Position numbers and translations under genes: made by a program
NCBI GenBank assembly: GCA_963516475.1
Contig: CAUQBR010000005.1
Span: 1-64,000 of the forward strand
Length of the DNA stretch: 64,000 nucleotides
From: JABCPE02 sp963516475
Lineage (GTDB): Bacteria; Bacteroidota; Bacteroidia; Flavobacteriales; Weeksellaceae
Direction of reading: 5' to 3'
Shown here: one piece after another, positions 59,248 to 64,000 of the stretch
Position numbering within the stretch: the first letter of the stretch is position 1
How the letters are laid out: the number at the start of each line of letters is the position of its first letter
Notes under the pieces: generated by a model
The model's input: only the letters and a program-made list of their open reading frames with translations
Databases searched by the model: none
What the model was told of the DNA's origin: nothing

Positions 59248-59580
59248 CTAGCGCCACAGCCAGTAATCCTGCCAGTCTGTGAACATATGAAAAAGCAGCC
59301 CGATGGATACTACACGGTAATTCCCTTTCAGAAAAATACATCCCAAAGCATATGCCGCAACGGCATAATAAGAATGCAGCAGATGAAAACCTACACTGCA
59401 TCTGTCTGGGTCAAAAATAGGAGTTGCCAAAAGATGATCCAAATCCACCAGCATGGTCGCCAAAAGAATGCAATAAGTTTTTTTCCATGTTTCTTTATAG
59501 AAAAAATAAGCTATAAAAAACGGAAAACCAAAATGCAGAAAATAGTGTACCAGCGGTTTTAAAATCGATATACTATCCAT
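59248..59580 (-). CDS. DUF6122-like small membrane protein
   Basis: 110 residues, with about three hydrophobic segments. Conserved-looking His and Asp residues face the membrane edge: LVHYFLHFGFPFFIAYFF, MLVDLDHLLATPIFDPDRC and LLFHMFTDWQDYWLW. This pattern suggests metal binding and resembles membrane-bound hydrolase-like proteins. I match it tentatively to DUF6122; the activity is unknown. It overlaps no neighbour and has its own -7 box. Confidence 0.75.
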   Translation of the reverse strand: MDSISILKPLVHYFLHFGFPFFIAYFFYKETWKKTYCILLATMLVDLDHLLATPIFDPDRCSVGFHLLHSYYAVAAYALGCIFLKGNYRVVSIGLLFHMFTDWQDYWLWR

Positions 59581-59600
59581 TCATTATCTTTATCAAAATG

Positions 59601-59608
59601 CAAATATA
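59601..59608 (-). promoter_or_regulatory. predicted promoter -7 box of DUF6122-like gene
   Basis: TATATTTG on the minus strand, 20 nt before the ATG. Confidence 0.5.
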
Positions 59609-59651
59609 GAGAAGATTCTGAATAATTATTTCTTTAATTTTATTTAAAATC

Positions 59652-60416
59652 ATGATAGATACCCACACCCACCTCTACTCAGAGGAATTTGACCAAGACA
59701 GACAGAAAGCCATTTCCAGAGCTTTCGCAAACGGCGTAAGCCAAATATTCCTACCTGCCATAGACTCCGAAACTCATCAAAAAATGCTGGATTTAGAGGC
59801 GGCCTATCCGCAGAAAATTTTTGCGATGATGGGACTTCATCCCTGCTCGGTAAAGCCTGACACTTGGGAAAAGGAATTAGAAATTGTAGAAAAACACCTT
59901 AACCAAAGGGATTTCTGTGCTGTGGGCGAAATCGGGATAGATTTATATTGGGAGCAATCTACCCTTGATATACAGATAAAAGCCTTCGAAAAGCAGATAG
60001 ACTGGGCTGTGGAGAGAGACCTGCCCATCGTAATCCACACCCGAAATAGTTTTGATGAGACTTTTGAGGTTTTGGAAAGAAAAAAACACCCTCGCCTGCG
60101 CGGAATTTTCCATTGTTTCAGTGGCGACAAGGCTCAGGCTCTGCGAGCGATAGAGCTGGGATTTTATTTAGGCATCGGCGGCGTGGTGACTTTTAAAAAT
60201 GGAAAAATAGACCAATTCTTGGGTGAAATACCTTTGGATAAAATAGTTTTGGAGACTGACAGCCCCTATCTGGCGCCCGTGCCACACAGAGGAAAACGCA
60301 ATGAAAGCGCTTATCTGAACCTCATCGCAGGTAAGCTGGTAGATATCTATGGAGTGAGTTTTGAAGAAATTGATAGAATAACGACCGAAAACGCCAAAAA
60401 GATTTTTAGAACATAA
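59652..60416 (+). CDS. TatD family hydrolase (metal-dependent DNase)
   Basis: 254 residues. TIM-barrel metal ligands: IDTHTHLYS at the N-terminus, Glu in AVGEIGIDLYWE, IVIHTRNS, GIFHCFSGD and LETDSPYLAP with PHRGKRNE. TatD-type enzymes are nucleases or deacylases of the amidohydrolase superfamily. All metal-binding residues are in place. Confidence 0.95.
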   Translation: MIDTHTHLYSEEFDQDRQKAISRAFANGVSQIFLPAIDSETHQKMLDLEAAYPQKIFAMMGLHPCSVKPDTWEKELEIVEKHLNQRDFCAVGEIGIDLYWEQSTLDIQIKAFEKQIDWAVERDLPIVIHTRNSFDETFEVLERKKHPRLRGIFHCFSGDKAQALRAIELGFYLGIGGVVTFKNGKIDQFLGEIPLDKIVLETDSPYLAPVPHRGKRNESAYLNLIAGKLVDIYGVSFEEIDRITTENAKKIFRT

Positions 60417-60431
60417 AAAACAATAGATAAA

Positions 60432-60863
60432 ATGATAGAAATAGAATTTGAAAAACCTAATTACACCACCTGCAAATGCTGTGGTAATCAGGTAACTTGG
60501 CTCACAAGATTTGTTTATAAGGATAACGAAGCTATTGCTTTTTACTATGCCACTTTCACAGAACACGCCGAGGAAAAGGAAGTAAAATGTTTAGTAGGCA
60601 TATGTGAATGGGAAAACCCTGAAAGTGAAGAATATACAAAAGCAACAGGATTTCCGATAGCGCTTTGGGTTGATGAAAATCAGCAGGCAAATGTTTCGTT
60701 ATTGAATAAAAATGAAGTTCCTTGGGAGAACATATTAAAAGGGGAAATCCTTAACCGAGAGGAAGCTCTAAATCACCCTTATAAAGAGGAAATTTTCCAT
60801 ATTACTGACCATATTTTCTGGGAAGATAAAGAAATTATAAATTTTTTATTCCCTAAAAACTAA
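60432..60863 (+). CDS. hypothetical protein with a zinc-ribbon-like CxCC motif
   Basis: 143 residues, acidic. Near the N-terminus is TTCKCCGNQVTWLTRFVYKD, where Cys residues could bind zinc; another Cys is in CLVGICEWEN. The middle has the line FYYATFTEHAEEKEVKC and the C-terminus HITDHIFWEDKEIINFLF. I do not recognise the family. It starts 15 nt after tatD and may be co-transcribed with it. Confidence 0.7.
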   Translation: MIEIEFEKPNYTTCKCCGNQVTWLTRFVYKDNEAIAFYYATFTEHAEEKEVKCLVGICEWENPESEEYTKATGFPIALWVDENQQANVSLLNKNEVPWENILKGEILNREEALNHPYKEEIFHITDHIFWEDKEIINFLFPKN

Positions 60864-60908
60864 AAGAGACTGAAAACACCATTCTGAACCTCATCAAAAA
60901 TATAAAAA

Positions 60909-61534
60909 TTGAAAGTCTTAAATATTAAAATTTCTGCATTACCTCCAGAGAATAATTCTTTTTGTATGAAACTTATTCTTTATCTGTGCATTCCTTTTCT
61001 TTTAATATTTGGAATACTTTTTTTGATAGGATGGGGAATATATTCAGGCATTAATTCTATTATTTCGGCTGTCAAAGAGGATTTTTTCGGAATTAAAGAC
61101 AAAACAAATATTAAAACCAGCAAAAATATTCTATTTGAAAACGAACAATTTAAACTAAAAAAAGAAGACTATCTCCCTGATGAAAACAGCCAAGAATATA
61201 AAATTTTCGATGATTTTTGTGTCAAATCAAATGAACACCTTGATGATGATGGCTATATATTCTACAAACTGACAGATAAAAAATCAGCAACAGACCTAAA
61301 TGGAGCGATTATAAGTGAATTTCAGGAAGATATTGGTAATTATATTTTATTACAAAATCTTATTTTAGAGGATAACCAGCTTAAAAATCAACTGATATCT
61401 TTCAATAAAACACTGGGAAAATCACGGTTTTGGCTGATATTAAAGACTTTTTTTGGTTAGAATATGATTCTGAAACAAAAACAATCAATGGTTACAACAA
61501 TAAAGAACAAATAGAAATCGCCATTTCAGAATGA
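60909..61534 (+). pseudogene. hypothetical membrane-anchored protein, frameshifted near the 3' end
   Basis: The ATG frame gives 183 residues with one transmembrane segment (CMKLILYLCIPFLLIFGILF region) and a soluble domain. It ends ...KSRFWLILKTFFG. Adding one A to the four-A run at 61407-61410 switches to a frame that reads GKITVLADIKDFFWLEYDSE, then TKTINGYNNKEQIEIAISE, to a stop at 61532-61534. The longer end is acidic and protein-like, so I infer a one-base deletion or a sequencing error. The true start could be Met1 or Met20 (60966). The family is unknown. Confidence 0.6.
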
Positions 61535-61572
61535 AATGTCTTTTTATTAAATAAATGATTTAATCCCAAAAA

Positions 61573-61605
61573 ACAAAATCTACTTCTAAACGAAGTAGAT
61601 TTTTA
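61573..61605. terminator. bidirectional terminator between orphan gene and gldG
   Basis: AAATCTACTTC/GAAGTAGATTT 11-bp perfect stem with a 5-nt loop, with A and T runs on both flanks. Confidence 0.85.
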
Positions 61606-61607
61606 TT

Positions 61608-63263
61608 TTATGCAAATTTTCTCTTTCTCAGCCAGAAGAACAATGCTCCCATTCCTCCGATAATTCCCAGCGGCAATAATAGATTCAGCCACTGCCAGTA
61701 GGATTTCTCATCATTGATTCTCTTCCCATCCAAGAGGCGGACTTCTATGCTTCGGCTGCGCAGCTCGATGAGATTGTCATCATCCAGAAGATATTCCAGC
61801 ACATTTCTCAGAAACTGCTCATTACCATAGAGCTGGTTAGTCATCAGGTCTTCGCCCAAAGGAAGCGGTTCTCCTCTGATGACTTGGTTTCTAGCGACAT
61901 CTCCATCGGAGATAACTATCATTTTATTCTCTCCACTTTTTGCTTTGAATTTTGGATATTCATTTTTCTCACTTCTGTTGGCATATGCAGAATTAAATTT
62001 CCCTTCCAAAGCCACTGCAAAAATCTTCGGCGTAGAAGGTTTTTCCATCACACTAAGGCTGTCTATATTCTGCAACTCGCTCAGTTCCACATAATTAGGC
62101 GTAGATTTCAGGGTCGTTCTGTTACTAGATTCGTAGAGAACTTGGGTTTTAATCCCTGGTCTTCCCAAAGTATCTATCGCTGTAGGAAACTCAAATTTCA
62201 AAGGATTTATATTTCTAGTGATAGGATTTCCTGTCTCGTTAATCCCAAGTGGGAAATATGGCCACAACAAGCTGGCATACTGAGGGTTACCTGCTATCTC
62301 TCCCACCACTATTCTCCTAAGAGCTGCCTTTTGGAAATCTTTAACCAAGGCAGAATTGATTCTCAGACCATAGTTGAACATAAAATCCGTTAGGTTAAGG
62401 TCTTGCGGATAGGCCATTATTTTTTTGGAATGGTAGAGTGTGTCCATATCTGCATTTACCGCATCCAGCATCCATAGGGTTTTACCACCATTCATAATGT
62501 ATTGGTCAAGAATTACTTTTTCTTGGTTAGTAAAAGGCTTTCTCGGTTTGGCGATTACTATGGCGTCCATTTTCTGAAGTGTAGGAACATCCTCCATAGT
62601 GAGCTCTCCTCTGGTGTATGGAATAATCGGCCCTACATTATAATTATCCAAAGCCAACTGCAAGAAGCCCTGAAACTGGTCTGGTCTCAGCTCATCATGA
62701 TTCACCAAAAATCCCACATTTTTTCTCTTTTCGGTAATCATGGTTTTAATGGTGGAAACAAAATTGTACTCCAAATTCTCAATAGACTTATTCAGCTGTT
62801 CCGATGCATCTATCCCTGTCTGCTGGATAATCAGAGGAATAGCCGTCCCATAGGTATTATACTTCACCGCTGCATATGGGAAAAGGACGATTTCAGAGAT
62901 TTTACCATCTTTCATATTAGGTAAAATAGACGGCTCCATGCCCATAGCTTCCAGCGTATCTCTCGAAATTTTTTCTTTGATAGGGTCTATGAATTTATAA
63001 TCTATCTTTGGATTGATTTTTCGGAACTCTTCCAGCATGAATTTGGTTTCGTTCTGTAACTGCTTAAAACTCGCTGGGAAATCGCCATCGAGATAAACCT
63101 CTATCATCATCGGTTTTTTTACCGCTTTCAGGGTTTTTATCGTGGAGTCTGTAAGGGTGTATCTTTTTTCTTGGGTAAGGTCTATCCTTGTGGAGAAACC
63201 AAAAATCCCAACAAGCAGAACTAAAACAATCCCAATAGATATTATTATTTTCTTATTTTTCAT
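61608..63263 (-). CDS. gldG: gliding motility-associated protein GldG
   Basis: 551 residues. The N-terminal transmembrane helix (IIISIGIVLVLLVGIFGF) is followed by a large periplasmic domain of the ABC-type uncharacterised transport family (VEVYLDGDFPASFKQLQNE pattern; MDAIVIAKPRKPFTNQEK; ISDGDVARNQVI). A C-terminal helix ends the protein (LNLLLPLGIIGGMGALFFWL). With GldF (and GldA encoded elsewhere) it forms an ABC transporter needed for gliding in some flavobacteria; non-gliding relatives also carry it. It lies 62 nt after gldF. Confidence 0.95.
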   Translation of the reverse strand: MKNKKIIISIGIVLVLLVGIFGFSTRIDLTQEKRYTLTDSTIKTLKAVKKPMMIEVYLDGDFPASFKQLQNETKFMLEEFRKINPKIDYKFIDPIKEKISRDTLEAMGMEPSILPNMKDGKISEIVLFPYAAVKYNTYGTAIPLIIQQTGIDASEQLNKSIENLEYNFVSTIKTMITEKRKNVGFLVNHDELRPDQFQGFLQLALDNYNVGPIIPYTRGELTMEDVPTLQKMDAIVIAKPRKPFTNQEKVILDQYIMNGGKTLWMLDAVNADMDTLYHSKKIMAYPQDLNLTDFMFNYGLRINSALVKDFQKAALRRIVVGEIAGNPQYASLLWPYFPLGINETGNPITRNINPLKFEFPTAIDTLGRPGIKTQVLYESSNRTTLKSTPNYVELSELQNIDSLSVMEKPSTPKIFAVALEGKFNSAYANRSEKNEYPKFKAKSGENKMIVISDGDVARNQVIRGEPLPLGEDLMTNQLYGNEQFLRNVLEYLLDDDNLIELRSRSIEVRLLDGKRINDEKSYWQWLNLLLPLGIIGGMGALFFWLRKRKFA

Positions 63264-63325
63264 ATTATTTTATACATTTTTTCAAAATCGCCTACTTCTT
63301 TTCCTTTCTTCTTATTTTGAATATT

Positions 63326-64000
63326 TTATTTTTTTCTTTCAACAAAAAGGATGGCTGCTTTTAGCCCTAAAAATATTATCAATCCGAAATAAAACACATC
63401 TTTAGTGTCTATCAAACCTCTCGTAAAGGCGATATAATGATAATAAAAACCAAGATTCTGAAGGATATAATCTCCGCCGCCCAGCAATTTATACGAAGCC
63501 AGCTGCTCTATTCCAAAAAACATGAAGAAACATAAAAAAACGCCTATAAGGTACGCCATCGCTTGGTTAGATGATAAGGCTGATGCCAAAATCCCAACTG
63601 CTGTGAATGCTCCTATAAGCAGCAACAATCCTACATATCCGCCCAAAGTCATCCCGAAATCTATGTTTCCTTCTGGAATGCTGAGCGTAGAAATCGTATT
63701 AAAATACACGATGGAAGGCAACAGGCACAAAACACCTATCAACCACACAGACAGGAACTTACCACCGATAATCTCTGTCAATTTCAAGGGTTGAGAAAAA
63801 AGCCAACCAAGCGTTCCCGACTGCTGCTCTTCTGCCAGGGTTTTCATACTAAGCGCAGGAATGATGAACATAAAAAGCCACGGAACCAGCACAAAATAAG
63901 TCTGCATAGAAGCTGCACCTATATCAAAAAAGTTAAAATTATTCTCAAAGAAAAACAAGAACAAGCTTCCTAAAAGGCTGAAAGATGCGATGATGACCCA
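63326..64000 (-). CDS. gldF: gliding motility-associated ABC transporter permease GldF (partial, N-terminus beyond right edge)
   Basis: 224 residues are visible; the frame continues past the window edge without a stop (WVIIASFSLLGSLFLFFFENNF). The protein is an ABC-2 type permease with about six transmembrane helices: LFMFIIPALSMKTLAEEQQSG is the family first loop, followed by LGWLFSQPLKLTEIIGGKFL and a C-terminus VFYFGLIIFLGLKAAILFVE. GldF is typically about 240 residues, so perhaps 15-25 are missing. It pairs with GldG downstream. Confidence 0.93.
   Translation of the reverse strand, partial: WVIIASFSLLGSLFLFFFENNFNFFDIGAASMQTYFVLVPWLFMFIIPALSMKTLAEEQQSGTLGWLFSQPLKLTEIIGGKFLSVWLIGVLCLLPSIVYFNTISTLSIPEGNIDFGMTLGGYVGLLLLIGAFTAVGILASALSSNQAMAYLIGVFLCFFMFFGIEQLASYKLLGGGDYILQNLGFYYHYIAFTRGLIDTKDVFYFGLIIFLGLKAAILFVERKK

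Noticed and set aside
1..64000. CRISPR array within the window
   Set aside because: No series of regularly spaced repeats was found; only the tracrRNA anti-repeat is present.

Overview
The window is chromosomal DNA from a low-GC Bacteroidota, most likely the Chryseobacterium/Riemerella side of the Flavobacteriales (family Weeksellaceae). The evidence is gldF/gldG, a SusC/SusD pair, the housekeeping genes, and promoters of the Bacteroidota TTTG-N(17-23)-TAnnTTTG type in front of most transcription units. I see no insertion sequence, rRNA operon or complete CRISPR array. Two small genes look frameshifted.

Layout. 1-4.1 kb: the 5' 1311 codons of a type II-C cas9 (its end is beyond the left edge), with a divergent tracrRNA. 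4.1-11 kb: an ECF sigma factor with a membrane partner, a lipoprotein, and a susCD pair preceded by two tandem tiny-peptide/terminator leaders. 11-34 kb: mainly housekeeping genes (LtaS-like sulfatase, pssA, exonuclease, usp, sufS, grpE-dnaJ, hflX, yebC, OmpA, asnA-smpB, an ABC-F ATPase, an NhaC-type antiporter, two glycosyltransferases, SIMPL protein, polA). 34-45.6 kb: MscS-type channel, then a surface-glycan block with glycosyltransferases, a sugar aminotransferase, a NeuD-like acyltransferase, ACP, SDR, two KAS III enzymes and two acyltransferase-3 membrane proteins. 45.6-50 kb: redox genes, aroC and a polytopic membrane protein on the minus strand. 50-52 kb: yicC-gmk-folB. 52-54 kb: a patch of orphan genes. 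54-56 kb: Thr-Tyr-Gly-Thr tRNA cluster, hpf, xerC-like recombinase and rpsU. 56-64 kb: DUF4835 gene, recN, truncated haemoglobin, tatD, small orphan genes, gldG and the start-less part of gldF.

How the parts may work together. The cas9/tracrRNA pair is the core of a CRISPR immune locus whose adaptation genes and array should lie to the left. The ACP-SDR-KAS III genes sit directly after a sugar aminotransferase and a NeuD-like acyltransferase. This suggests a dedicated short-acyl module that decorates an amino sugar of the O-polysaccharide.

Most interesting items. (1) Two duplicated leaders before susC, each encoding a peptide with a shared MMMW...PQFL-stop pattern followed by an intrinsic terminator; one has a perfect 10-nt antiterminator complement. 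(2) The acyl-amino-sugar module. (3) A tRNA cluster in the order that normally precedes tuf, but with tuf missing and an AT-rich repeat patch at the junction. (4) An ABC-F protein with one canonical and one degenerate composite ATPase site. (5) A recurrent TAnnTTTG-N4-ATG arrangement suggesting leaderless mRNAs.
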